From assembly GCA_934647165.1 (NCBI GenBank), contig CAKUFA010000001.1, positions 93,836 to 157,835 on the forward strand: a DNA stretch of 64,000 bases. The letters are read 5' to 3'. Each line of letters starts with the position of its first letter. Within the stretch, counting starts at the first letter, position 1. The position numbers were made by a program, and so were the translations under genes. Shown here in pieces: positions 15,618 through 24,490 of this stretch. The notes under the pieces were generated by a model, which was not told where the DNA came from, ran no database searches, and saw nothing but the letters and a program-made list of their open reading frames with translations. Source of the DNA: an uncultured Clostridia bacterium (lineage in GTDB: Bacteria; Bacillota; Clostridia; Christensenellales; Aristaeellaceae).

Positions 15618-17132
15618 GTGAAAAAGGCAACGCTGATTATGGATCATGACTATGCCATCGGGCAGGTGGACAGGCGGCTTTACGGTTCATTTATTGAACA
15701 TTTGGGGCGCGCGGTATACGGCGGCATCTATGAACCGGGTCATCCCATGGCTGATGCAGACGGTTTTCGTCGGGATGTGATTGCGCTTGTGCGCAAGCTG
15801 GGTGTGCCCGTTGTGCGCTATCCGGGCGGCAACTTTGTGTCCGGCTTTAACTGGGAGGACAGCATCGGTCCGAAGGAACAGCGTCCTTCCCGACTGGACC
15901 TTGCGTGGTTTACAACGGAAACAAACGAGGTGGGGCTGCACGAGTTTGTCAAATGGGCGGAAGAAGCGGATACCGAAGTGATGTATGCCGTAAACCTTGG
16001 CACCCGCGGCCCGGATGCTGCCCGAAACGTGGTGGAATACGCCAATCATCCCGGCGGCAGTTACTGGAGCGACCTGCGCGTGAAGAACGGCGCGAAGGAT
16101 CCCTTCGGGATCAAGCTGTGGTGCCTGGGTAATGAAATGGACGGCAACTGGCAGATGGGGCACAAAAATGCGGTAGAATACGGCCGCACGGCGTGCGAGG
16201 CCGCCAAGCTGATGAAGTGGGTGGATCCTTCCATTGAAGTGGTAGCCTGCGGCTCTTCCGGCAGCACCATGCCGACTTTCGGCACGTGGGAGTATGAGAT
16301 GCTTGGCGAGTGCTACGACCAGGTGGATTATGTGAGCCTGCATCGCTACTACGCCAACCGCAGCAACAACACGCCGGAGTTCCTTGCACGCACGATGGAT
16401 CTGGATGCGTTCATCAAAACGGTGGTGTCCATCTGCGATGCCGTGGGCGGACGAAAGCATGCAAAAAAGAAGCTGAACCTGTCCTTTGATGAATGGAATG
16501 TATGGTATCATTCCAACGAGCAGGATAAGGAGATCTGGAAGCGCGGCAAGTGGAACCGTGCCTTGCCTTTGCTGGAGGATGTGTATAATTTTGAGGATGC
16601 GCTGCTGGTGGGCGCGATGCTCATTACCTTCCTGAACAACGCGGACCGGGTGAAGATTGCCTGCATGGCGCAGCTGGTGAATGTGATTGCACCCATTATG
16701 ACCCGCAATGGCGGCGGAGCGTGGGCACAGACAATTTTCTATCCGCTGATGCACGCTTCGCGGTATGGCCGCGGCGTGGCGCTGCGCCCTGTTATGAAGA
16801 GCCCTGTTTATGATTGCAAAGACTATGAGGCCGTCCCGCTGGTGGATGCGTCTGCTACGGTGGATGAAGACGGAACGGTGACCATCTTTGCAGTGAACCG
16901 CGACATGCAGGAGGATATTCATCTGACGGCGGATCTGCGCGGATTCGGCGCGCTGCGGTTGGACGAACACATCCTGCTGCACCACGATGATGTGAAGGCT
17001 GTGAATACCGAACTTGACCCGGAGCAGGTAAAGCCTGTGGCCGGCAAGGGCGGAACGATGGACGGAGGACAGTTGGACATAGTTCTCCCTGCACTGAGCT
17101 GGAATGTGATTCGGCTGAAAAAGACCAAATAA
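15618..17132 (+). CDS. abfA: GH51 alpha-L-arabinofuranosidase
   Basis: A 504-residue intracellular glycosidase that releases terminal alpha-L-arabinofuranose from arabino-oligosaccharides. There is no signal peptide. The (beta/alpha)8 barrel holds the acid/base E near 173 in LGNEMDG and the nucleophile E near 291 in SFDEWN, close to positions 175 and 294 of characterised GH51 enzymes. The start is GTG at 15618, since AAAGGGGGA lies about nine bases upstream; an in-frame ATG at 15594 precedes this ribosome site. It is a single-gene unit with its own terminator. Arabinose transport and catabolic genes are not nearby. Confidence 0.94.
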   Translation: MKKATLIMDHDYAIGQVDRRLYGSFIEHLGRAVYGGIYEPGHPMADADGFRRDVIALVRKLGVPVVRYPGGNFVSGFNWEDSIGPKEQRPSRLDLAWFTTETNEVGLHEFVKWAEEADTEVMYAVNLGTRGPDAARNVVEYANHPGGSYWSDLRVKNGAKDPFGIKLWCLGNEMDGNWQMGHKNAVEYGRTACEAAKLMKWVDPSIEVVACGSSGSTMPTFGTWEYEMLGECYDQVDYVSLHRYYANRSNNTPEFLARTMDLDAFIKTVVSICDAVGGRKHAKKKLNLSFDEWNVWYHSNEQDKEIWKRGKWNRALPLLEDVYNFEDALLVGAMLITFLNNADRVKIACMAQLVNVIAPIMTRNGGGAWAQTIFYPLMHASRYGRGVALRPVMKSPVYDCKDYEAVPLVDASATVDEDGTVTIFAVNRDMQEDIHLTADLRGFGALRLDEHILLHHDDVKAVNTELDPEQVKPVAGKGGTMDGGQLDIVLPALSWNVIRLKKTK

Positions 17133-17140
17133 AAGCAAGC

Positions 17141-17178
17141 AAAAGGCGGACTTCCGAATCGAGGGGAGTCCGCCTTTT
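17141..17178. terminator. Bidirectional terminator between abfA and the deacetylase gene
   Basis: AAAAGGCGGACT and AGTCCGCCTTTT are perfect 12-bp inverted arms around a 14-base loop between two convergent genes. It can serve both strands. Confidence 0.85.
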
Positions 17179-17190
17179 GAATAGTAAAAT

Positions 17191-17910
17191 TCAGTTCACG
17201 TAATCTTCCATGTGGAAGGTGTACAGGTCGGTGCTGGTAGCAGGTGCGTCAAGACCGAGGAGCTCGCTGACGGTGCATAGCACATAGCCGTCTTCCAGCA
17301 AGGCAGGAATCAGCGTTTCCAAGCACTCAACGTCCTTCCAGTTGGTGTGGTAGAGCAGGATGCTGCCGTTCTGCACAGCCTTGCGCGCTTTCTGGGCATT
17401 TGTCTGGCTGACATCCCACAGTACGGCGTGGGCATAACCGGCATAAGCGATGGCGTTGCAAACGCTGGTGCCGTTGGCGCGCTGGGTATTGCCGTAGGGC
17501 GGGCGCATGACGTTCATGGGATAATGATAACCGAGCACGGCGTCCAGCTGCTGCTGTGTGCGCAGAAGCTGGTTGAGAATCTGCCGGTTGTCGCACTTGA
17601 TGAGACTGGCATGCCCATAGGTGTGGTTGCCAATTTCGCAGCCGTGATCGAGCACGGACTGCCAGATCTCGCGATCCTCCTCCCGCAGGGCGGTGCCGAC
17701 CACAAAGAAGGTAACCGGTACATCGTACTTTTCGCATAGATCCAGCACGCGGCACAGATTGTTCAGATCATAGCAATCGTCCACCGTGACGGCAATACGG
17801 TTCTGCTCCCGATCGCCGTGATAAACAAGAAAACCGTGCTCAACAGCGGCGGCGCAGGAAAGATGGCACAAAAAAAGCAGGCAACAAAGTGCTGCTGCAA
17901 TCCGTTTCAT
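17191..17910 (-). CDS. Exported polysaccharide deacetylase (CE4, NodB domain)
   Basis: A 239-residue protein that likely removes N- or O-acetyl groups from a cell-surface or plant polysaccharide. A signal peptide (MKRIAAALCCLLFLCHLSCA) is followed by the NodB fold. The metal-binding motif 1 reads TVDDCYD, motif 2 HTYGH (the two zinc histidines), and motif 3 RPPYG. The final motif near VLWDVSQ is also present. GGGGG precedes the ATG. The gene lies just downstream of rnpB on the same strand. Peptidoglycan is a likely substrate in a Firmicute, but this is not decided by the sequence. Confidence 0.88.
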   Translation of the reverse strand: MKRIAAALCCLLFLCHLSCAAAVEHGFLVYHGDREQNRIAVTVDDCYDLNNLCRVLDLCEKYDVPVTFFVVGTALREEDREIWQSVLDHGCEIGNHTYGHASLIKCDNRQILNQLLRTQQQLDAVLGYHYPMNVMRPPYGNTQRANGTSVCNAIAYAGYAHAVLWDVSQTNAQKARKAVQNGSILLYHTNWKDVECLETLIPALLEDGYVLCTVSELLGLDAPATSTDLYTFHMEDYVN

Positions 17911-17944
17911 GGGCAGACCCCCGTTTCGTGTGAAAATAAAAAAG

Positions 17945-18284
17945 ATGTGCGAGCGTGACCGTAAGCCGAGTTCTGTCGAGGACGATCATCTATCCAGACC
18001 CGGCGTTGCCGCACGGGTTCAAGCGATGACCGGGACGCGGCGGGCAACCGCATATGTCCCATACGCATCTTGCACCAGGTGGGGTTTACAGCACGGACAA
18101 GTCGCCAAGCCGTGGGTGAGCTCTTACCTCGCCTTTCCATCCTTACCGGGCAATCCCGGCGGTTTCTTTCTGTTGCACTCTCCTTGGAGTCGCCTCCACC
18201 GGCCGTTAGCCGGCACCCTGCCCTGCGGTGCTCGGACTTTCCTCACGCCCTGCGGCGCGCGATCGTCTGGTCACCTCGCACGCA
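17945..18284 (-). ncRNA. rnpB: RNase P RNA
   Basis: The catalytic RNA of ribonuclease P, which matures tRNA 5' ends. On the minus strand the core GAGGAAAGTCCGAGC, the GGCTAACGGCCGG helix, GGAGGCGACTCC, AACAGAAAGAAACC and the closing ACAGAACTCGGCTTA are all present and in order. The ends pair as helix P1 (TGCGAG-GTGACC with GGTCAC-GCTCGCA). The layout fits bacterial type A. A T-rich run follows the 3' end at 17935-17943 and probably ends transcription. The 5' end is placed from the promoter and is accurate to a few bases. Confidence 0.95.
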
Positions 18285-18288
18285 TGTC

Positions 18289-18318
18289 ATGATACCACGC
18301 TTCGGGGGGATGTGTCAA
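18289..18318 (-). promoter_or_regulatory. Promoter of rnpB
   Basis: On the minus strand, TTGACA (18313-18318), an 18-bp spacer and TATCAT (18289-18294). The predicted start agrees with the 5' end of helix P1. Confidence 0.75.
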
Positions 18319-18350
18319 TTCTTGAAAGCGGCTTTTTTGCGAAAAGCGCC

Positions 18351-18379
18351 TTGCCGAAGAAGAAAATGTGCTGTATAAT
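18351..18379 (+). promoter_or_regulatory. Promoter of the HutP-like gene and probably cmk
   Basis: TTGCCG (18351-18356), a 17-bp spacer and TATAAT (18374-18379). Transcription would begin near 18386, which decides against the in-frame ATG at 18389 as the start codon. Confidence 0.7.
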
Positions 18380-18415
18380 CAGTAATTGATGCCTGAAAGA
18401 CAGGGGGCGAAAGCA

Positions 18416-18835
18416 TTGACGTCAGGAGAGAGCGACAGCCGCGAGGTTGCGCGGGCAGCGGTGATGATGGCCATGTCCGCCACGCGGCAGGAGGAATGCG
18501 AGTGGAAGGAAAACCTTACAGTGCAGGGGATCCGTGCGGCGGCTGCCGATTACGGCGGAGAGTTTGTGCAGTCTGTGATGCGGATTGTGGAGCGCGCGGT
18601 GGTATGCGCCAAGCGCGAGGAACTGATTGGCGAAACACACCATGAGGAAGGCGCGGTGGCCGGTGCGGCGAGGGAAGCGCTCAGCCAGGTGACGGGCAAG
18701 GCTTTGGGGCTAAATGTCGGCGGAAAGATCGGCGTCGCACGTCGCGGGGAGCATGTGGCGGTGGCGGTGTTCTTCGGCATTGGGCTGGGGCATCTCAACG
18801 AGGTGTGCATCGGCATGGGGCACAGAACCATTTGA
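18416..18835 (+). CDS. HutP-family RNA-binding regulator
   Basis: A 139-residue protein matching HutP along its whole length (B. subtilis HutP is 148 residues). Typical segments are AAVMMAMSATRQEE, the block ending YGGEFVQSVMRIVERAVV, HHEEGAVAGAAREAL, ALGLNVGGKIGVARRGEHVA and the ending GHLNEVCIGMGHR. HutP binds L-histidine and Mg2+ and then binds mRNA to prevent termination in histidine-use operons. The start is TTG at 18416, with AGGGGG about eight bases upstream; the earlier ATG would sit at the transcript's very start. No hut genes are nearby, so its target RNA is unknown. It is followed by cmk after 41 bases. Confidence 0.8.
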   Translation: MTSGESDSREVARAAVMMAMSATRQEECEWKENLTVQGIRAAAADYGGEFVQSVMRIVERAVVCAKREELIGETHHEEGAVAGAAREALSQVTGKALGLNVGGKIGVARRGEHVAVAVFFGIGLGHLNEVCIGMGHRTI

Positions 18836-18876
18836 GCCCCAACAGGCTGAGAGAATCAATAAAGGAGCGATGAAGG

Positions 18877-19548
18877 ATGCCTTTGAACCTTGCATTGGAC
18901 GGCCCCGTGGGTGCAGGTAAGTCCACAGTGGCGGATGCGGTGGCATCGCGCCTTGGCATTTTGCACCTGGACACAGGGGCGATGTACCGCGCAGTGGGGC
19001 TGGCGGCGCTGCGCGCAGGCGTTAACCTGGAAGACGAAGCGCAGGTGGACGCGCTTTGCAAACGCATCAATCTTGATGTGCGCTATGCGGCGGATGGCCA
19101 GCATACGCTGCTGGATGGCGAAGACGTAACAGGGCTTATCCGCACGGAACGCGTGTCCATGGCGGCGTCCACGGTGGCCCAATATGCGCCGGTGCGCGCG
19201 GCAATGGTGGCGCTTCAGCAGGCGCTTGCGGCGCGCCAGAATATGCTGCTGGATGGCCGGGATATCGGCACTCGCGTGCTGCCAAATGCCACAGTGAAAA
19301 TTTATCTCACTGCGTCAGCCGAGGCGCGCGCCATGCGCCGGTATGCCGAATTGCAAAAGCGCGGCGTAAAGGCTGACTATGCACAGGTGCTTGCCGACCT
19401 TCACAAACGTGACGAGCAGGATATGAACCGGACGGTGGATCCTCTGCGCGCAGCGGAAGACGCGGTGGTGGTGGACACAACGCATATGACCTTTGATGAG
19501 TCGGTGGAGGCTATTTTGCGGGTTGTGGAGGCGAAAAAGAATGCGTGA
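18877..19548 (+). CDS. cmk: Cytidylate kinase
   Basis: A 223-residue CMP/dCMP kinase that feeds pyrimidine nucleotide synthesis. The P-loop is DGPVGAGKST (8-17), followed by the CMP-binding LHLDTGAMYRAV; LDGRDIGTRVLP and the LID-type RR...LQKRG region are present. Its end overlaps plsC by eight bases. The order cmk-plsC-ispH/rpsA is conserved in many Clostridia. Confidence 0.96.
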   Translation: MPLNLALDGPVGAGKSTVADAVASRLGILHLDTGAMYRAVGLAALRAGVNLEDEAQVDALCKRINLDVRYAADGQHTLLDGEDVTGLIRTERVSMAASTVAQYAPVRAAMVALQQALAARQNMLLDGRDIGTRVLPNATVKIYLTASAEARAMRRYAELQKRGVKADYAQVLADLHKRDEQDMNRTVDPLRAAEDAVVVDTTHMTFDESVEAILRVVEAKKNA

Positions 19549-20194
19549 GGCAGAAAAACAGCAGGAGCAAAAGCCTGAACGGCAGAAGAAATCATTTTTC
19601 TATACGCTGGCCCGCTTCCTGGCAGCAATCTTTTTCCACACATTGTCGCCGGTGCGCTACCACCACAAGGAACGGCTGCCGGAGAAACCGCCGTATATTC
19701 TCATTTCCAATCATCGCTCTTTCATGGATCCGGTTATCATGGCTTATATAATCAAGAAGTATGACATCACCTTCCTTGGCAAAAAGGAACTGGTGAAGAA
19801 CAAGATTGCAAGCTTTGTGCTGCGCAATATGCACATTATTCCCGTTGACCGCCATGGAACGGACATGATGGCCATGCGTCATTGCATTTCCGCCATCCGC
19901 AATGGGGAAATCCTTGGCATTTTTCCGGAGGGAACGCGGCACCACACAGGGCTGATGGACGAAATCGAAGGCGGTGTGGCCATGATCGCCCTGCGCAGCG
20001 GCGCGCCGCTGGTGCCCATGTATATCACGCCCAAGTATCACATGTTCCATCGGACGCACTGCTATGTGGGCGACCCTATTCCGACGGATGATTTGCGTGC
20101 GCAGGGTGTAAATAAGGATACCTGTCAGGCACTGCTGCAACGAATCACCGCCACATATGCCGACATGGCAAAGGCTGCGGAAAGCGAAAAATGA
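19541..20194 (+). CDS. plsC: 1-acyl-sn-glycerol-3-phosphate acyltransferase
   Basis: A 217-residue membrane-associated acyltransferase making phosphatidic acid for membrane lipids. The catalytic NH(x4)D motif is NH58RSFMD63, and the substrate motif FPEGTR is near 127-132. A hydrophobic N-terminal segment (YTLARFLAAIFFHTL) anchors it. The ATG at 19541 lies inside the end of cmk, preceded by GGAGGCG; a longer in-frame reading lies wholly within cmk and is not supported. Confidence 0.93.
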   Translation: MREAEKQQEQKPERQKKSFFYTLARFLAAIFFHTLSPVRYHHKERLPEKPPYILISNHRSFMDPVIMAYIIKKYDITFLGKKELVKNKIASFVLRNMHIIPVDRHGTDMMAMRHCISAIRNGEILGIFPEGTRHHTGLMDEIEGGVAMIALRSGAPLVPMYITPKYHMFHRTHCYVGDPIPTDDLRAQGVNKDTCQALLQRITATYADMAKAAESEK

Positions 20195-20284
20195 AATAAT
20201 TTGACTTTTTTTCAAAGACAAGAAGGAATTTCAAAATCTACGGCGAACGAATAACCAACAGAGCCTTTATGAAAGGAGCTGGCC

Positions 20285-22258
20285 ATGCCGCTGGAAGTTG
20301 CTGCCCACGCGGGGTTCTGCATGGGCGTCAAGCGCGCGGTGGAAGCCGCGGAAAAGGTGGCGCAGTCAGGAAAACCTGCCTGCACACTGGGGGAACTGAT
20401 CCACAACCCACAGGTGGTAGAGGAGCTGGCATCGCAGGGCGTGCCGCCGGTTCGTTCGCCGGAGGAAGCGGCTGGGCGGATGGTACTCATTCGCAGCCAC
20501 GGCGTGCCTCCGGAAACGCTGGAAGCACTCCGCACACTGGGGTGCGAGGTGGCGGATCTTACCTGCCCCTTTGTGGAGAAGCTGCACCGCATTGTGGCTG
20601 AAGGCTCATCGGACGGAACACCCGTGATTCTGGTTGGCGAACGGGATCATCCGGAGGTTCGCGGCACGGCAGGCTGGGCGCACAGCCAGGTCTATACAGT
20701 GACATCGCCCGAAGAAGCGGAAGCGTTGCCTGTGATGGATCATGCCATTGCCGCAGCGCAGACGACTTTCCCGCCAGACAGGTGGGAAGCGGTTATCGCT
20801 ATGCTGGAGAAGAAGGTTCGGCGGCTTGAAAAGCACTGTACCATCTGCTCGGCAACAGAGACACGGCAGCGCGAGGCGAAGGAGCTGGCCGAGCGCGCAG
20901 ATGCTATGATTGTGGTAGGTGGACGCAACAGCGCCAACACCCAAAAGCTCTACGCGGCCTGCAAAGCGCGGTGCCCGCGGACAATTCTGGTAGAGCGTGC
21001 GGCGGATATTCCGTCGGGCTTTGCAAATATTGATTCCGAATTCATAGGAATAACCGCCGGCGCATCCACACCGGATGGTTCACTTAAGGAGGTTGTAACC
21101 CGCATGACTGACATCGAAAACAAGGACTTCATGGCTGAGGTCGAGGCGACGCTGGTCAAGATTCGCCCCGGCCAGACCGTTACGGGCACTGTCGTTCAGG
21201 TGACGGACGACGAAGTGTGCGTGAACATCGGCTACAAAGCCGACGGCCTGATCAAGCGCTCCGACCTGCTCCAGCAGGACGTGAAGGTTGGCGACGAGAT
21301 CGAGGTTGAGGTCGTCAAGGTCAACGACGGCGAAGGCAATGTGGTGCTGAGCCAGCGCAACATTGTCAACCGCAAGGCTTGGGAAGCCCTGATGACCAAG
21401 TACGAAGCGGGTGAATATGTTGACGGCGTTGGTAAGGAAGCCGTCAAGGGCGGCCTGATTGCCGATGTTGGCGGCGTGCGCGCGTTCGTGCCCGCTTCTC
21501 AGCTGAGCCAGCGCTATGTCGAAAAAATTGCTGACTTTGTCGGCAAGGAAATGAAGCTGAAGATTATCGAAGTGGACAAGCAGAAGAAGCGCATCGTTGC
21601 CAGCCGCAAGGCCGTGATGGTGGAAGAGTCCGCTGCGAAGAAGAAGGAAGTTTGGGACAAGCTGGAAGAGGGCATGGTTATCCATGGCATCGTCCGTCGC
21701 TTGACTGACTTCGGTGCTTTCGTGGATGTTGGCGGCGTGGACGGCCTGATCCACATCACCGACCTGAGCTGGGGTCGTATCAAGCATCCCAGCGAAGTTG
21801 TGCAGCCCAACCAGGAAGTGGACGTGAAGATCCTGTCCCTGGATCGTGACCGCGATCGCATTCAGCTGGGCTACAAGCAGCTGCAGCCCCGTCCGTGGGA
21901 CAATGCCCAGGAGAAGTATCCGGAAGGCTCCATCGTGGAGGGCAAGGTTGTTCGTATCACCGATTTCGGTGCCTTTGTGGAGCTGGAGCCCGGCCTGGAC
22001 GGCCTGGTGCACATCTCCCAGTGCGCGCTCAACCGCGTGGCTAAGGTGGAAGACGCCGTGCAGGTTGGTCAGACCGTGCGCGTGAAGGTGCTGAGCGTTG
22101 ACCCCGAAAAGAAGCGCATCTCCCTGAGCATCCGTCAGGTGCTGGAAGACGAAGCTTTTGACTACGGTGAGGAAGTGCCCGGCGGCGCTGAGTTCGAGCT
22201 GGTTGCAACCGACGAGACGCCTGCGGACGAACTGCCCCAGGATGCGCCCGAAGCTTAA
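20285..22258 (+). CDS. ispH-rpsA: IspH-ribosomal protein S1 fusion
   Basis: A 657-residue fusion. Residues 1-273 are 4-hydroxy-3-methylbut-2-enyl diphosphate reductase, the last step of the MEP isoprenoid pathway. Iron-sulfur cysteines are C12 (AGFCMGV), one near 94 (LTCPFV) and one in HCTICSATETRQ near 185-188. Substrate histidines are in LIHNP, RSHGVPP and DHPEV. Residues 274-657 hold about four S1 RNA-binding domains (for example VTGTVVQVTDDEVCVNIGYK and VIHGIVRRLTDFGAFVDVGG), followed by an acidic tail. This fusion is known from Clostridia. A strong ribosome site before M274 suggests S1 may also be made alone. Confidence 0.95.
   Translation: MPLEVAAHAGFCMGVKRAVEAAEKVAQSGKPACTLGELIHNPQVVEELASQGVPPVRSPEEAAGRMVLIRSHGVPPETLEALRTLGCEVADLTCPFVEKLHRIVAEGSSDGTPVILVGERDHPEVRGTAGWAHSQVYTVTSPEEAEALPVMDHAIAAAQTTFPPDRWEAVIAMLEKKVRRLEKHCTICSATETRQREAKELAERADAMIVVGGRNSANTQKLYAACKARCPRTILVERAADIPSGFANIDSEFIGITAGASTPDGSLKEVVTRMTDIENKDFMAEVEATLVKIRPGQTVTGTVVQVTDDEVCVNIGYKADGLIKRSDLLQQDVKVGDEIEVEVVKVNDGEGNVVLSQRNIVNRKAWEALMTKYEAGEYVDGVGKEAVKGGLIADVGGVRAFVPASQLSQRYVEKIADFVGKEMKLKIIEVDKQKKRIVASRKAVMVEESAAKKKEVWDKLEEGMVIHGIVRRLTDFGAFVDVGGVDGLIHITDLSWGRIKHPSEVVQPNQEVDVKILSLDRDRDRIQLGYKQLQPRPWDNAQEKYPEGSIVEGKVVRITDFGAFVELEPGLDGLVHISQCALNRVAKVEDAVQVGQTVRVKVLSVDPEKKRISLSIRQVLEDEAFDYGEEVPGGAEFELVATDETPADELPQDAPEA
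21085..21106 (+). promoter_or_regulatory. Internal ribosome-binding site at the S1 junction
   Basis: TAAGGAGGT (21085-21093), a full match to the anti-Shine-Dalgarno, lies within the coding sequence and is followed by an in-frame ATG at 21104. The spacing is 11 bases after GGAGG. Starting there would give a 384-residue S1 protein without IspH. Confidence 0.6.
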
Positions 22259-22272
22259 TTGACAGATTTCAT

Positions 22273-22305
22273 AAGGAGGCAAGCCATCACGCTTGTCTCC
22301 TTTTT
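22273..22305 (+). terminator. Terminator after ispH-rpsA
   Basis: AAGGAGGCAAGC (22273-22284) pairs with GCTTGTCTCCTT (22291-22302) with one G-U pair and a six-base loop, followed by T residues. Confidence 0.85.
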
Positions 22306-22322
22306 CATTCATGGAGGATAAT

Positions 22323-23786
22323 ATGAAGCGCTGTTTGTGTTTGCTGTGTGCATTGCTGCTTTGCTGCTCTTCCGCAATGGCTGACAATCCGTGGGGACGC
22401 AGCGGCGATTGGCTGAAATTCTTGCAAAGTGACAGAGCCTATGCAGATTATCCGGAACTGTCGGATAATTGCAAAATCGGCCAAAAGGACATTGCTGCGA
22501 GAATGAGCAACGGCAGCGAAGCTTTTCTGATGCTGGCGGAGCGCGAACAAAACGGCAAGATGAAACTGCTTGGACACTATCCTGCTGCTGCTGCGCAGCC
22601 GGTGGATGGAAAGCCTGTTGAAGTATGGATGACGCGGCAGGAAAACGGCTTTACCATTGCGCCGGTGTGGGAAAATAGCTACAATGAATATGGACATCCA
22701 ATGTGGTGCGAAAAAGCTGCCTTTGCTTGGATGAACGAAACGAGTAGGGAGCCGCGGACGCTGCTGCTGCGGCAGGTCAGCGACGTTGGGAGCAGCATGA
22801 CCTTCACGCTCAGCGACGATGGAACGAGCTATTGGGTGGACGACGGCGTCAATTTTCCTTATGCATGGGAAACGGGGAAAATTACGATAGAAAATTACTG
22901 CTCGGGCAGGCTGCCACGGACAGCGGCAGAGGTGTGGCAACGCAACACCGTGATGGAGGCATTGGGCAATCCGTGCATGACAGGCGGAACAGAAGTAAGC
23001 ATTGCTAACAGGAAAACGGTTCCGGTTTATGCCGCGCCAGACGAAAATGCGTGGCGCGGCGCGAATGGGAAGGCCGCAGTCGCCCTGTCGGCAGGTGTTC
23101 GTGTGCTGGCGACAGAGGGGGAATGGTGGCTCGTTGAATATGAAATCACTCCGTCAAAGCGCCGAGTGGGTTATGTGCGCGCACCGCAAAATGCGCCGGA
23201 TAGCGTGCCGGAACTTGCGGATCGGACAGTGGCGCTTAACTGCGCAACGGATACGGTTTTGACGGATGACCCGCACGGCACGGCAGGCACCATGAAGATA
23301 TTGAACGCGGGCACAACGCTGCACTGCTTTGGACGGTTAGATGCTTACTGGGCCTATGTGGAAACAGAGGCGGACGGAAAGCCATGCCGTGGGTTTGTAG
23401 CGCTTGCCGATCTGCTGCCGCCTGAAAACCTGCGTGTGTCGGATGTGGAAGCAGAGCTTATGGGGGTATGGGCGTTTATTGGCGGAGGCGAAATTCTCGG
23501 CAATGGCATGACGATGGAGCAGGATGGGAGCTTCCGCTTCTGCGATACGGAGGACGAAGTGAACGTACCGCCTACATCCATGCGCCTAACGGGAGAGGAA
23601 GCACGTTATGCAGTTTATTCGTCCGGGAACGCAGAATATTTGACGGGCAGATATGTGCTGGCAGTCTATGGAGCGGACGGCGTGAGTTATCACAGCATAG
23701 CCGTGGAAGGGGAAACCTTGTCCGTTTTTGAGGGCGAAGGCGGAGGAGGCTATATCCGCTACAACGGAAACGTGCAAACGAAGTGA
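22323..23786 (+). CDS. Secreted protein of unknown function with SH3-like region
   Basis: A 487-residue exported protein. A signal peptide (MKRCLCLLCALLLCCSSAMA) is followed by about 200 residues I cannot place. Next comes a segment near 220-280 (KTVPVYAAPDENAWRG...GVRVLATEGEWWLVEY...RVGYVR), which has the pattern of a bacterial SH3 domain. A possible second one follows (LTDDPHGTAGTMKILNAGTT, ...YVETEADGKPCRGFVALADL). SH3b domains often bind cell-wall peptides. The start is the ATG at 22323, after GGAGG. It lies between the rpsA terminator and thiN, 16 bases from the latter. Confidence 0.7.
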   Translation: MKRCLCLLCALLLCCSSAMADNPWGRSGDWLKFLQSDRAYADYPELSDNCKIGQKDIAARMSNGSEAFLMLAEREQNGKMKLLGHYPAAAAQPVDGKPVEVWMTRQENGFTIAPVWENSYNEYGHPMWCEKAAFAWMNETSREPRTLLLRQVSDVGSSMTFTLSDDGTSYWVDDGVNFPYAWETGKITIENYCSGRLPRTAAEVWQRNTVMEALGNPCMTGGTEVSIANRKTVPVYAAPDENAWRGANGKAAVALSAGVRVLATEGEWWLVEYEITPSKRRVGYVRAPQNAPDSVPELADRTVALNCATDTVLTDDPHGTAGTMKILNAGTTLHCFGRLDAYWAYVETEADGKPCRGFVALADLLPPENLRVSDVEAELMGVWAFIGGGEILGNGMTMEQDGSFRFCDTEDEVNVPPTSMRLTGEEARYAVYSSGNAEYLTGRYVLAVYGADGVSYHSIAVEGETLSVFEGEGGGGYIRYNGNVQTK

Positions 23787-23802
23787 CGAAGAGGGCAATA
23801 CA

Positions 23803-24432
23803 ATGGGAAAGTGTGTGATTATTGCGCCGCTGTATGAGGGTGAGGAAGCTGAGTGGCTGCGCAGGGAAGAGGGAGACCTGATCCTGTGTGCGGACGGCGG
23901 CTATGACGCGGCGATTCGCCATGGCATTGTGCCGGATTTGGTGATCGGGGACTTTGATTCCATGCCCTTGGAACACGTGCAGGGGGTGCCGGTGCACCGC
24001 CTGCCGGTGCACAAGGATGACACGGACATGGAAGTCTGCTTGGAAGAGGGGCGAAAACGGGGGTACCGAACGTTTCACATTGCAGGCTGCCTGGGCGGAC
24101 GAGTTGACCACACCATCAGTAACATGCAGTGCCTGTACGCCTGCGCCATGCGCGGCGAGGATGTGTGGATGGCGGATCGCTGCAACCGTGTGACGGCGCT
24201 GCTTCCCGGCACATACACCCTATCACCCATGGAAGGAAGGCATCTGTCGCTGCTGGCGATTACGCCGGAAGTGACTGGAATTTGTTTGACGGGGACGGAA
24301 TGGGAGCTTGACAACGCTGCGCTGACCAACCGTGATCCGCTGGGCGTGAGCAATGAAGCGAGACAGGCACACCCGCGGCTTGCCTTTGAGACGGGCGCAC
24401 TGCTGCTGGTCTATTCTAAGGATGCAAAATGA
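23803..24432 (+). CDS. thiN: Thiamine pyrophosphokinase
   Basis: A 209-residue enzyme that converts thiamine to thiamine diphosphate using ATP. Conserved motifs are CADGGYDAA, VIGDFDSM, KDDTDME and GGRVDHTISN; the last three line the metal and substrate site. The C-terminal half has the family's beta-sandwich pattern (LSLLAITPEVTGICLTGTEW). The start is the ATG at 23803; upstream in-frame sequence belongs to the preceding secreted-protein gene. No TPP riboswitch is visible. Confidence 0.93.
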   Translation: MGKCVIIAPLYEGEEAEWLRREEGDLILCADGGYDAAIRHGIVPDLVIGDFDSMPLEHVQGVPVHRLPVHKDDTDMEVCLEEGRKRGYRTFHIAGCLGGRVDHTISNMQCLYACAMRGEDVWMADRCNRVTALLPGTYTLSPMEGRHLSLLAITPEVTGICLTGTEWELDNAALTNRDPLGVSNEARQAHPRLAFETGALLLVYSKDAK

Positions 24433-24461
24433 CGTTTTTCGACACATCCTTACATTGGCTC

Positions 24462-24490
24462 TTGTAGAAAGGCTGGTTTTCTGCTAAAAT
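24462..24490 (+). promoter_or_regulatory. Promoter of purC
   Basis: TTGTAG (24462-24467), a 17-bp spacer and TAAAAT (24485-24490), about 55 bases before purC. Confidence 0.6.
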
